64,000 nt of DNA from Flavobacterium sp. UMI-01 (GTDB lineage: Bacteria > Bacteroidota > Bacteroidia > Flavobacteriales > Flavobacteriaceae), in assembly GCF_019656315.1 (NCBI RefSeq), contig NZ_BPLU01000019.1:248001-312000 (forward strand). Direction: 5' to 3'. Below the pieces are notes generated by a model. It searched no databases. It had not been told where the DNA came from and was given only the letters and a program-made list of their open reading frames with translations. Within the stretch, counting starts at the first letter, position 1. Each line of letters starts with the position of its first letter. Shown here piece by piece: positions 36,045 to 44,665 of the stretch. The position numbers and the translations under genes are program-made.

Positions 36045-36674
36045 ATGGACGAGATTTTGAAGTATTTTCCTGATTTGACTGAAGTTCAAAAAGAACAATT
36101 TGCAAGGTTGGATTTTTTGTATCACGACTGGAATGAAAAAATTAATGTTATTTCAAGAAAAGATATTGATTCCCTTTATACTAAGCATGTTTTACACTCA
36201 TTAGGAATTGCTAAAATTATGAAATTCGAGCCTGGCTCCTATGTTTTAGATGTAGGAACAGGAGGTGGTTTCCCAGGGATTCCATTGGCAATTTTGTTTC
36301 CTGAAACTCGTTTTTATTTGATTGATGTTATTGCAAAAAAAATTAAAGTAGTACAAGGTGTTGCAGATGCTTTGGGCTTAAAAAATGTAAAAGCCGAACA
36401 GATTAGAGCCGAAAATGTAAAAGGAGATTTTGATTTTATCGTAAGCAGAGCCGTAACGAATATGCCAGATTTTGTTTCTTGGGTAAAAACCAAAATCAAA
36501 AAACAACAAAAACACGAATTGAAAAATGGAATACTCTATCTAAAAGGAGGCGATTTGACTGAAGAATTAAAAGATTTCCCAAAAGCAACCCTATATGATT
36601 TAGCTACTTTTTTTGAAGATGAATTTTTTGAAACCAAAAAAGTGGTGCATTTACCGTTGAAGTTTGTGGTTTAA
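36045..36674 (+). CDS. rsmG: 16S rRNA (guanine(527)-N(7))-methyltransferase RsmG
   Basis: 209 residues. The family marks are NVISRKDIDSLYTKHVLHSLGIAK, the SAM motif VLDVGTGGGFPGIPLAI, and IVSRAVTNMPDFVSW. RsmG methylates G527 of 16S rRNA; loss of it can give low-level streptomycin resistance in other bacteria (family knowledge). It is a single gene with its own promoter and a terminator behind. Confidence 0.97.
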   Translation: MDEILKYFPDLTEVQKEQFARLDFLYHDWNEKINVISRKDIDSLYTKHVLHSLGIAKIMKFEPGSYVLDVGTGGGFPGIPLAILFPETRFYLIDVIAKKIKVVQGVADALGLKNVKAEQIRAENVKGDFDFIVSRAVTNMPDFVSWVKTKIKKQQKHELKNGILYLKGGDLTEELKDFPKATLYDLATFFEDEFFETKKVVHLPLKFVV

Positions 36675-36785
36675 AAAATTTTATTGTTGGAGTGTTTAAA
36701 AGTTTAACCTTTAAAGTTGAAAATACGGTTAACATATTGACAGAAGGATATTCTGTTTTTGATAGTTATGCGGTCAAAAAATAGA

Positions 36786-36829
36786 AAGTCCACAAAATTC
36801 ACATTAATTTGAATCTTGTGGGCTTTTTT
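36786..36829. terminator. Terminator between convergent rsmG and pruA
   Basis: A 15-bp stem with two imperfect pairs (36786-36800 against 36811-36825) followed by T to 36829 on plus. On minus the flank is also T-rich, so it likely serves pruA too. Confidence 0.7.
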
Positions 36830-36855
36830 TAGTTTCCTCTTCGAGATAGTGGAAT

Positions 36856-38484
36856 TTACGTTCCCAAAAAAGGATATCTATAATCTTCTGGGCTTACAAA
36901 AACTTCTTTAATCGTTCTTGGTGACACCCAACGTAATAAATTTAAAGCAGAACCTGCTTTGTCATTAGTCCCTGAAGCTCTTGCACCACCAAAAGGTTGT
37001 TGCCCCACCACAGCACCAGTGGGTTTATCATTGATATACAAATTACCAGAAGCATTTTGTAAAGCGACAGTGGCTTGCTCTATAGCATAACGGTCTTTAC
37101 TAAAAATAGCCCCTGTTAAAGCATAATCAGATGTAGTATCCACCAAAGCCAAGGTTTCTTCCCATTTTTCGTCTTCATAGATATAAATCGTTACAATAGG
37201 ACCAAACAATTCAGTTTCCATTGTTTCGTATTTAGGATTTGTTGTAACAATAACGGTTGGCTCAACAAAATATCCCACTGATTTATCGTAATTCCCACCA
37301 AGAATAATTTCGGCATCAGCGTCTTTTTTGGCTTGCTCAATATAGCGCACTAATTTATCAAAGGAACCTTCGTGAATAACTGCTGTAATAAAATTATTCA
37401 AATCCTCTGGAGACCCCATTTGTAATGATTGCACGTCTTTAGTGAGCTGTTCTTTGATAGCAGGCCACAAACTTTTAGGCAGATAAACTCTAGAAGCTGC
37501 AGAACATTTTTGTCCTTGAAATTCAAATCCTCCACGTATGATTCCAGTGGTAACTTGTTTGACATTAGCAGAAGGATGTGCTATTATAAAATCTTTACCG
37601 CCTGTTTCTCCTACGATTCTAGGATAGGTTTTGTAATGATGAATATTAGCTCCAATTTTAGCCCAAATATCTTTAAAAACATGAGTAGAACCAGTAAAGT
37701 GCACTCCTGCAAAATCACGACTTGCCAAAACAGTGTCTGTAATCATCAAGGCATCACCAAACACCACATTAATTACACCATCAGGAACACCTGCTTCTTT
37801 GAAAACATCAATTATAACTTTTGCTGATAGCACCTGACTATCACTTGGCTTCCAAACCACCACATTTCCCATCATAGCAGCACTTGCAGGCAAATTAGCC
37901 GCAATTGCCGTAAAATTAAAGGGGGTAATAGCATACACAAATCCTTCCAAAGGACGATACTCTAATCGATTCCAAGTTGAGGAATCTGACAGAGGTTGAT
38001 CCGCATAAATTTGCGTCATGAATTCTACATTAAAACGCAAAAAATCAGTCAGCTCACAAGCAGCGTCTATTTCAGCTTGATGGATGTTTTTGGATTGCCC
38101 AATCATCGTAGCTGCGTTAATTTTAGCACGATATGGCCCAGCAATGAGTTCAGCGGCTTTTAAAAAAATAGCTGCACGTTGTTCCCAAGCCATGCTCACC
38201 CATTTGGTTCTCGATTCAAGTGCGTTAGTTATGGCTTTTTCAACATGTTTCTTTTCTGCTAGATGGTATATCCCTACGCAATGCTGATGCTGGTGTGGTG
38301 CCGTTATCTTTCGAGTTGTACCCGTTTTTATTTCTTCATTTCCAATATACAAAGGGACCTCAACTTTTGAATGCCACATAGCAGAATAAGCTTCTAATAC
38401 CGCTTTCTTTTCAGGAGAATTGGGTGCGTAGGCTTTTACAGGTTCATTAATTGCTTTTGGTGTTTTGAAAAATCCTTTTAACAT
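36856..38484 (-). CDS. pruA: 1-pyrroline-5-carboxylate dehydrogenase (L-glutamate gamma-semialdehyde dehydrogenase)
   Basis: 542 residues from the ATG at 38484 (a longer frame adds 13 residues). Aldehyde dehydrogenase marks are TPFNFTAIAANLPASAAMMGN, VVGETGGKDF-type text (IVGETGGKDFIIAHP) with the general base Glu, and the catalytic Cys in RGGFEFQGQKCSAASRVY. It oxidises glutamate semialdehyde from proline to glutamate with NAD. It is a stand-alone gene; no proline dehydrogenase is next to it. Confidence 0.95.
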   Translation of the reverse strand: MLKGFFKTPKAINEPVKAYAPNSPEKKAVLEAYSAMWHSKVEVPLYIGNEEIKTGTTRKITAPHQHQHCVGIYHLAEKKHVEKAITNALESRTKWVSMAWEQRAAIFLKAAELIAGPYRAKINAATMIGQSKNIHQAEIDAACELTDFLRFNVEFMTQIYADQPLSDSSTWNRLEYRPLEGFVYAITPFNFTAIAANLPASAAMMGNVVVWKPSDSQVLSAKVIIDVFKEAGVPDGVINVVFGDALMITDTVLASRDFAGVHFTGSTHVFKDIWAKIGANIHHYKTYPRIVGETGGKDFIIAHPSANVKQVTTGIIRGGFEFQGQKCSAASRVYLPKSLWPAIKEQLTKDVQSLQMGSPEDLNNFITAVIHEGSFDKLVRYIEQAKKDADAEIILGGNYDKSVGYFVEPTVIVTTNPKYETMETELFGPIVTIYIYEDEKWEETLALVDTTSDYALTGAIFSKDRYAIEQATVALQNASGNLYINDKPTGAVVGQQPFGGARASGTNDKAGSALNLLRWVSPRTIKEVFVSPEDYRYPFLGT

Positions 38485-38636
38485 AGTTGTGTGTTTTTTT
38501 AAGCTATTTGTATCCTTTGACACAAATTACATTGTAGAAAATAAATGATTTAGACCAATTGTAAACCAAATGTGATAAACACAAAAATACGTAGTTTAAT
38601 CCGAAAAGACGGGATTTAGATGTGAAATAAAGGTTT

Positions 38637-39023
38637 TTAATTCAAAGCAAAAGGAGCACAAAGCTTAAAAGTAGGTATATAAACCTTGAAGTTTTTGGCA
38701 TTACTAAAGTTAATCATATTAAAATGACCTTGCATAGCACCATAAGGAGAAGCCAATAGACATCCTGAACTATAGGTATGTTGTTCTCCAGGTTTTAGAA
38801 CTGGCTTTTTACCTATTATACCTTCGCCATCAACAACTTCAAGATCGTTCAATGAATCAAAAATCTCCCAATGACGAGAGGTAAGTTGTACCGAATCTTT
38901 ACTGTGATTTTCAATAGTAATCTCATAACTAAAGGCAAAATGAATCTTATAGTTCTTGAAGTAAGTACCTTCAAAACTAGTCAAAACTGAAATTTTTATA
39001 CCTCTTGTAATTTGAGAAACCAT
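38637..39023 (-). CDS. apaG: ApaG protein
   Basis: 128 residues, the full single-domain length. The immunoglobulin-like ApaG fold is seen in FAFSYEITIENHSKDSVQLTSRHW, then GEGIIGKKPVLKPGEQHTYSSG and a late MQGHFNMIN. ApaG has been tied to divalent cation efflux in enterobacteria, but its molecular activity is not known. A TATTTTTG promoter-like box is at 39057-39064. Confidence 0.95.
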   Translation of the reverse strand: MVSQITRGIKISVLTSFEGTYFKNYKIHFAFSYEITIENHSKDSVQLTSRHWEIFDSLNDLEVVDGEGIIGKKPVLKPGEQHTYSSGCLLASPYGAMQGHFNMINFSNAKNFKVYIPTFKLCAPFALN

Positions 39024-39107
39024 ACTGAACTAGCGAATAGTTATGTGTTTAGGAAACAAAAATACAAAAAAAAGCTTTCGTTTGGACGATTTTGTTGATG
39101 GTTTTTT

Positions 39108-40367
39108 TTAATTCACCACATTTACAGAACTGGCTTTGCCTTTCCCAATGATTCTATCGTACCTCGCGGTGTTGTCACGATAGTAAACAAGTATAGTATA
39201 TTCGTTTTCAGTTTGATAAAAATTTCCATCCACCGCATTTTCATGATCAATTACACCTTTGCTATCTGCCACAACATACTTAAAATTAGTAAAACCTTGC
39301 TTAATTAGAATAGGCTTCTCATAAACCCCTTTTTCTGGATTATACTCCATTTTATTTTCATTACTTAACACATAATTATTAAACATTCCTACCACATAAA
39401 TGTCTTTTTTAAGTCTGAAAGTGGGTACAGAGAGGCTAAAATACACCCAAGAATAATCCGATTCAATCTCGTTATTTTCCGCATTGGCATTCAAAACCAC
39501 AAAATTACCATTCACATCTTGGTAGAAGGTATAAGGAAAATTAGCTCTTGCTTCATTCGTAAACAAATAACTGCTATAAATGGCGGTATTCACATCAACT
39601 TTTGCCACAAAATTAGACGGAAATCGGATGTTTTTATTTTCAAAATAATGAAACTCATTTCCCGCCCAAAATTGTGTTTCCGTATCGTATTTGTAAATCA
39701 AATTGTTTCCCATCGTATATTGTGGCACAATGTTTTTGATAGCTTGATTAAAAACTCCATTTTGAAATAAAGCAACTTTAACATTTTTAATGGGGTTTTG
39801 AAAAGTAATCGTATTCGAATTTATGGAAAAATCCAAATTGTGTTTGTAGGGTAAATTTTGAATGGTTCTAGCTCTTTTAATTTGAACCGGAACAGAAGCA
39901 AGATCTTCATGAAGAATGAATCTTCGACTAAAAACAACTTCTCTATTTTCGTTTAAAATCTTTAAAATGTAATTTCCACTTAATTTTAAGCGCTGGGTAT
40001 GCTGATTAGGAATTGATAATTTAAAATGAGAATAAATCTGTAAGGTATTGAATGATGTCACAATATCTTGAATACGTTGATTATCAAAACCCAACATATA
40101 TTCATTTTTTGGAATATCTGTTGGTATCCAGTTGTAATCACAATGAACAATTTCGTAAAAATAATCTCCATTATTCCCATATAAGTCATCAAACTGCAAT
40201 TGGAATCCTGAACCAAGTTCGAAAACAGGAACCACATTTTGATTGTTTTGAATAAACGAAATGGTCTTGATGTTAAAGGGAGGAGCCACTTCATTTTCAA
40301 CTTGTGCAGTTAACTTAGAAACTACAGCCAATAATAAAATAAAATGGAAAGTGAATTTAGAAAACAT
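39108..40367 (-). CDS. DUF5103 family type IX secretion system plug protein
   Basis: 419 residues with a signal peptide (about 1-21). The mature protein starts with the conserved NIKTISFIQNNQNVVPVFELGSGFQLQFDDLYG and has the two-domain beta architecture of DUF5103 (VHCDYNWIPTDI near residue 75; SVPTFRLKKDIYVVGMFNNY near 310). In F. johnsoniae a protein of this family closes the periplasmic end of the SprA translocon when no substrate is present. Its place beside gliding genes in this genome agrees, but sprA itself is not in the window. Confidence 0.85.
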   Translation of the reverse strand: MFSKFTFHFILLLAVVSKLTAQVENEVAPPFNIKTISFIQNNQNVVPVFELGSGFQLQFDDLYGNNGDYFYEIVHCDYNWIPTDIPKNEYMLGFDNQRIQDIVTSFNTLQIYSHFKLSIPNQHTQRLKLSGNYILKILNENREVVFSRRFILHEDLASVPVQIKRARTIQNLPYKHNLDFSINSNTITFQNPIKNVKVALFQNGVFNQAIKNIVPQYTMGNNLIYKYDTETQFWAGNEFHYFENKNIRFPSNFVAKVDVNTAIYSSYLFTNEARANFPYTFYQDVNGNFVVLNANAENNEIESDYSWVYFSLSVPTFRLKKDIYVVGMFNNYVLSNENKMEYNPEKGVYEKPILIKQGFTNFKYVVADSKGVIDHENAVDGNFYQTENEYTILVYYRDNTARYDRIIGKGKASSVNVVN

Positions 40368-40450
40368 AAACGATGATTGATATGACTATTGCGTAAATAT
40401 AACAAAATATAGTTTAGATTATTTTGCAATAATGCAAATCCTAAGGTTCT

Positions 40451-43351
40451 TTATTCTAAAATATAATCTAGATGCGTTTCAATTTCGATGCTAACACTAT
40501 CTTCATTTAATAGCGAGTCAGATAAAAGTTTTTTGTTTTCTTGCAAACGAATAATTTTTTCTTCGACGGTGTTTTTGGTAATAAACCGAACCACATTGAC
40601 TTTATTTAATTGCCCCATGCGATGCGCACGTCCTATTCCTTGTTTTTCAGCAAAAGGATTCCACCAAGGGTCTAGGAACAACACATAAGAAGCTTTAGTA
40701 ATATTAAGTCCCACACCTCCCGCTTTTAAGGAAATAAAAAACAATAAAACATCATCTTGTTCTTGAAATTGATTCACTGCGTTTTCCCTGTCTTGTTGCG
40801 CCGTACTACCTGTGAGTTCCTTGAATTTGATGCTGTGTTGTTGACACCATTTTTTGTAAAAATCTAAATTTGAAACAAAGGAACTAAATACAATCGTTTT
40901 TTGTTTCGCTTGAATCAAAGTCGTCAAATAATCGGTAACCGCATTGAATTTCCCTGAATCCAATTCGGATTTAGCATCAATCATTTTGGGGTGATTGCTC
41001 AATTGTCTTAAACGCATCAAGGTGTTGATGATATTGATTTTGTCTGTTTTTGAGCCATCCGTTTTTAGAAGAGAATTGCGTGCTTTGGATTTTTCTTCTT
41101 CGTATAGTTTCTCCTGCTCTTTTTCCATTTCACAATAATAAATTTGCTCGGTCATTTCGGGCAAATCATTCAATACTTGTTCCTTGGTACGCCTTAAAAT
41201 AAACGGACTAATCAATGCTTTTAGTTCCGCTAAAACAATTGGGTCTTGTTGTTTTTCAATTGGATTTTTGTAATGTTCCACAAAAAAAGAATAGCTCCCC
41301 AGAATTTCAGGATTGATAAATTCCATTTGAGACCACAAATCATCAAGTGAATTTTCAATAGGCGTTCCACTTAACGAAAATCGGGTGCGGGCTTGAATTT
41401 GCTGGATGGCCTTAAATATTTTAGAGTTTTTATTTTTAATGTATTGACTTTCGTCCAAGATTAAAAATCTAAAATTGTATTTTTCTAAAATACTAATATC
41501 CCGTGAGGCTACGGCGTAACTGGTAAAAATTAAATCGTAACGCGCTAGTTTTTTGGCAATCAGTTTTCGTTCGTTTCCTACGTATTGGATGCGTCTAAGG
41601 TGCGGAGTGAATTTTCGAGCTTCATTGTACCAGTTAAAAACTAAGGAAGACGGAAGAATAATAAGTGCTTTCAAATATTCTTTAGCTTGCGGTATTACAT
41701 TGCCAAATAAATCCAATTGTTCCGCCTCTCTTTGTTGTTCTTCCAATAGTTCTTGGACACTGACTAAAGCCGAAAGGGTTTGCAGTGTTTTTCCCAATCC
41801 CATATCATCAGCTAAGCAGGCTCCTAGCTGATTGTGGTAATGTTCTAAGAGCCATTGAACGCCTTCCATTTGATACGGACGTAAGGTTGCTTTGACTAAA
41901 GGCGAAAGCTGAAATTCTTTTTTTTCAGTTGGTGCCGTTTCTATTTTGAGTTCAGGGATATTCTGTAAAACGGCAAAATTACTTTTAGGCAGTTGTAAAT
42001 TACCTTGTTTGACTTTGGCTAATTTTGCCAAAGAGGCATATTGCGTCATCCATTCTTTTGGAATCAAAAAACAACTTTGATCGGGGAGAATGTAAACTTG
42101 GTTTTGCTGTTTGATATTCGGAATAATATCCGCAAAACTAAACTCAAATTCGCCACAACTGATGGTAATCTTCAAATCAAACCAGTCGTTTTCAATGCTG
42201 TTTGAAAAATGAATTTTTGGCTTTTCAATTTGAAGTTTTTTGCCTTCTATTTTCAAATGACTTAAAGTAAATCCCAGTTTTACCAACTCTTGTTGCTGAT
42301 CAATTAACCATTGTATTGTTTGGTAAGTTTCGGATTTTTCAGTTTTTGGACAAACTTCCCAAAAGCCATTTTCAGTTTTGGCACAGCCCATTGACTCTAG
42401 TTTTTGTTCAAAAATGAATTCGTTGGTTGGATTACGCTTGTACTGAATGACTTTGATGTGTTCGGGTTGGCTTACATCAATTTCGGAATGGCTTAGTTTC
42501 GCTTTTGAAGCATCAAAAATACAGCCTTGATAGTCAAAAAGCAGATTCAGATAATAGCTGTTTTTGAAAAAGTCATGAACTATTTCAATGACACAGTTTT
42601 GTATGCTGCTTTTTTGAATGATTTCAAACCCTTCCGCCTCAATAGTCGTTTTTTTGACCATGTCTTTGATGAATTTCTCAAAATATTCAGGCAGTATTCT
42701 CGAAGGAATAGCGATAGTTTTTTTATTCAAAAAAGGTTTGATTTTCTTAGCATCAATGTCTTTGAGGCGAAATAGTTTTTGGTCAACAACCAGCCAACTT
42801 GGTTCGGTTAACAGAATCAAAACGTTTTTATCACATGGCGAAAAGACAGTTGTTTCATCCTTCAAAAAAAGTGTATAGATGATACCTTCTTCTGTTTTTT
42901 GAAATTTAAGTTTGGCTTCGAGTGGGGCGTTTTGTGTAGCTACACAGCTTTTTCTAAAATCCTTATCCTTATTTAATTGAACAGATAATGGGTAGTTCAA
43001 AGTGGTGATTAAATCTAAAAAAGCCACCATTTTGAGCTGGTAATAATGCTGAATTCCAACTGCTATTTTGGCATCTTTAAGAAGTTCTTCAATGCTTTTT
43101 TTGGATTTTCCATTGGCATTGAATTTTTTGATTAACGTTTCTGGTTTTAACGCTTCGCAAAAGGCTAATGCTTTTTGAATATTGGAATCTAAAGCTGAAC
43201 TAGTGATATTCAGAGCTTGTAAGACTTCGGCTGTCGCTTTTTTATCTACATAGTTAATGGGTCCGTTTTTGCGAACAACATAAGCAGTAGGAATGTAGAA
43301 ACCCGTTTTTACATCACTACTTACATCAAAACAAAATTGATACTCCACCAC
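40451..43351 (-). CDS. SNF2/RapA-family helicase
   Basis: 966 residues. The N-terminal 480 residues are of unknown function. The SNF2 ATPase core then has Walker A DDMGLGKT near 515, motif Ia, DESQ in place of DEAH (LILDESQYIKN), SGTPIENSLDDLW, and a helicase C part with ITKASYVLFLDPWWNPF and the arginine motif IGRAHRMGQ. It is a double-strand DNA translocase rather than a true helicase; in bacteria such proteins remodel RNA polymerase or protein-DNA complexes. The start is 14 bp after the methyltransferase stop. Confidence 0.92.
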   Translation of the reverse strand: MVEYQFCFDVSSDVKTGFYIPTAYVVRKNGPINYVDKKATAEVLQALNITSSALDSNIQKALAFCEALKPETLIKKFNANGKSKKSIEELLKDAKIAVGIQHYYQLKMVAFLDLITTLNYPLSVQLNKDKDFRKSCVATQNAPLEAKLKFQKTEEGIIYTLFLKDETTVFSPCDKNVLILLTEPSWLVVDQKLFRLKDIDAKKIKPFLNKKTIAIPSRILPEYFEKFIKDMVKKTTIEAEGFEIIQKSSIQNCVIEIVHDFFKNSYYLNLLFDYQGCIFDASKAKLSHSEIDVSQPEHIKVIQYKRNPTNEFIFEQKLESMGCAKTENGFWEVCPKTEKSETYQTIQWLIDQQQELVKLGFTLSHLKIEGKKLQIEKPKIHFSNSIENDWFDLKITISCGEFEFSFADIIPNIKQQNQVYILPDQSCFLIPKEWMTQYASLAKLAKVKQGNLQLPKSNFAVLQNIPELKIETAPTEKKEFQLSPLVKATLRPYQMEGVQWLLEHYHNQLGACLADDMGLGKTLQTLSALVSVQELLEEQQREAEQLDLFGNVIPQAKEYLKALIILPSSLVFNWYNEARKFTPHLRRIQYVGNERKLIAKKLARYDLIFTSYAVASRDISILEKYNFRFLILDESQYIKNKNSKIFKAIQQIQARTRFSLSGTPIENSLDDLWSQMEFINPEILGSYSFFVEHYKNPIEKQQDPIVLAELKALISPFILRRTKEQVLNDLPEMTEQIYYCEMEKEQEKLYEEEKSKARNSLLKTDGSKTDKINIINTLMRLRQLSNHPKMIDAKSELDSGKFNAVTDYLTTLIQAKQKTIVFSSFVSNLDFYKKWCQQHSIKFKELTGSTAQQDRENAVNQFQEQDDVLLFFISLKAGGVGLNITKASYVLFLDPWWNPFAEKQGIGRAHRMGQLNKVNVVRFITKNTVEEKIIRLQENKKLLSDSLLNEDSVSIEIETHLDYILE

Positions 43352-43365
43352 GCAATAAGTAGGAT

Positions 43366-44130
43366 TTATTTAAAACAGACAGGAATCACTTCGCCTTTGG
43401 CTAAACAATACTTTTCGACTAATTCTGGGGCGATTTTATTGGTATAATCTTCTTCGATTACAGTAAAACCAATGGAACGCAGTTTGTCAAAATAGTCACG
43501 TCCATAAATACGCACATGGTCGTATTGTCCAAAAATTTTAGCACGCTCTTTTTGGTCGGTAATCGAATCATCTGCAAAGGTAGTTTCCCGATTCAAGTCT
43601 TGTGGGATTTGTAAAATCGCCATTCCGCCTGGTTTTAATACGCGATATAGTTCCTGCATCGCTTTGGTATCATCAGGAATGTGTTCCAAAACGTGGTTGC
43701 ACAAAATCACATCATATTGATTGTCCTCAAAAGGCAAATTGCAAATATCTGCTTTGACATCCGCCAAAGGGGAAAACAAATCAGTGGTAGTATAATCGAG
43801 GTTTTTTTGCTTTCGAAACAACTTATAAAAAGCTTGCTCAGGTGCAAAATGCAATACTTTTAGCGGTGCGGTGAAAAAATCTGTCTCTTCATTCAAATAC
43901 AACCACAACAAACGGTGTCTTTCTAAGGAAAGGGTGCTTGGCGACAAAACATTGGTACGCTGCGTTCCGTATCCATAAGGTAAAAAGCTCTTGAAACTTT
44001 TCCCGTCAATCGGGTCTGTATAAGTATTTCCTTTTAAAGCCATTGCTAAAACAGGACGGACCACATAACTTAAACGAATCAAGATAGGACGCGGAATGGT
44101 ATTGAGTATAAGTTTGAATGCTTTTTTCAT
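43366..44130 (-). CDS. Class I SAM-dependent methyltransferase
   Basis: 254 residues. The SAM fold is centred on KVLHFAPEQAFYKLF and YDVILCNHVLEHIPDDTKAMQELYRVLKPGGMAILQIP, a Methyltransf_11 pattern. The first glycine motif is altered (HFAPEQ rather than GxGxG). The substrate is unknown. It is likely co-transcribed with the helicase downstream. The GxxExxY cassette lies immediately upstream, between this gene and map. Confidence 0.85.
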   Translation of the reverse strand: MKKAFKLILNTIPRPILIRLSYVVRPVLAMALKGNTYTDPIDGKSFKSFLPYGYGTQRTNVLSPSTLSLERHRLLWLYLNEETDFFTAPLKVLHFAPEQAFYKLFRKQKNLDYTTTDLFSPLADVKADICNLPFEDNQYDVILCNHVLEHIPDDTKAMQELYRVLKPGGMAILQIPQDLNRETTFADDSITDQKERAKIFGQYDHVRIYGRDYFDKLRSIGFTVIEEDYTNKIAPELVEKYCLAKGEVIPVCFK

Positions 44131-44140
44131 TTTCTTTCAC

Positions 44141-44175
44141 AAAGATTCACAAAGACATCACAAAGATTCACAAAG
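44141..44175 (+). repeat. Left inverted repeat of the GxxExxY cassette
   Basis: 35 bp, pairing with 44621-44655. It contains three full CACAAAG units, with a fourth starting at 44138. It lies in the gap after the GxxExxY stop codon (44181). Confidence 0.8.
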
Positions 44176-44180
44176 TTTTT

Positions 44181-44597
44181 TTAAGAATCAGGTGTTGTGT
44201 TTATAAATCGTTTTATATTGTTTTTTAGTATTTTACTATTGTAATTCATTAAAAGCCCTAATGGATATTTACCTAATTTCAAGTAGGTAAGTATTTGTGC
44301 AAAATGAACAGAGGTAAAGTTCTCAACTGTTTTTAATTCAATCACTAGTTGATCTTCAACTAGTAAATCAATTCGATATCCATGATCGAGTTCTATTTCT
44401 TTATAAGTTATGGGTAGCGTTATTTCCTTTTTGACGTTTAAACCTGCATTTTTTATTTCGTAAAAAAGACATTCTTGATATGCTGATTCTAAAAGTCCAG
44501 GACCTAGCTGTCGATGAACTTCAATTGCAAGACCTATAATTTTATAAGAAAGAGTCTCCATGTATTCGGAAGTAACTATTGGTTGTTCACTATCCAT
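44181..44597 (-). CDS. GxxExxY protein, PD-(D/E)XK nuclease-like
   Basis: 138 residues. The naming motif is GLLESAY at 34-40. The nuclease-type core follows: Asp77 in GYRIDLLV and Glu87-Leu-Lys89 in VIELKTV, the D...ExK arrangement. The C-terminal HFAQILTYLKLGKYPLGLLMNY segment is the conserved family end. The family is widespread in Bacteroidetes, often as several scattered copies, and no activity is proven. Here it is a lone gene inside phased inverted repeats. Confidence 0.93.
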   Translation of the reverse strand: MDSEQPIVTSEYMETLSYKIIGLAIEVHRQLGPGLLESAYQECLFYEIKNAGLNVKKEITLPITYKEIELDHGYRIDLLVEDQLVIELKTVENFTSVHFAQILTYLKLGKYPLGLLMNYNSKILKNNIKRFINTTPDS

Positions 44598-44620
44598 TGG
44601 TACTAATTTAAAAATAAAAT

Positions 44621-44655
44621 CTTTGTGAATCTTTGTGATGTCTTTGTGGATCTTA
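44621..44655 (-). repeat. Right inverted repeat of the GxxExxY cassette
   Basis: 35 bp, the reverse complement of 44141-44175 with two mismatches. It lies upstream of the GxxExxY start codon, 11 bp before the map stop codon region. Confidence 0.8.
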
Positions 44656-44665
44656 GCGTAATAAC

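Larger units (their letters stand above)
44138..44655. mobile_element. Candidate non-autonomous cassette: inverted repeats around a GxxExxY gene
   Basis: The GxxExxY gene is bordered by long inverted repeats: 44141-44175 and 44621-44655 match at 33 of 35 positions in opposite orientation. Each is built of heptamer CACAAAG units (left at 44138, 44148, 44159, 44169; right copies at 44621, 44631, 44642 as CTTTGTG), spaced 10 or 11 bp. No transposase is inside. The roughly 520-bp block sits between map and the methyltransferase, which look like ordinary core genes. Mobility is inferred from the structure only. Confidence 0.55.

Noticed and set aside
37429..37827. 132-codon plus-strand frame opposite pruA
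   Set aside because: It lies fully inside the pruA coding region, with Cys/Ser-rich text typical of a shadow frame.
44138..44175. Short repeats considered as a CRISPR array
   Set aside because: Units are 7 bp at 10-11 bp spacing with no spacers of CRISPR size and no cas genes.
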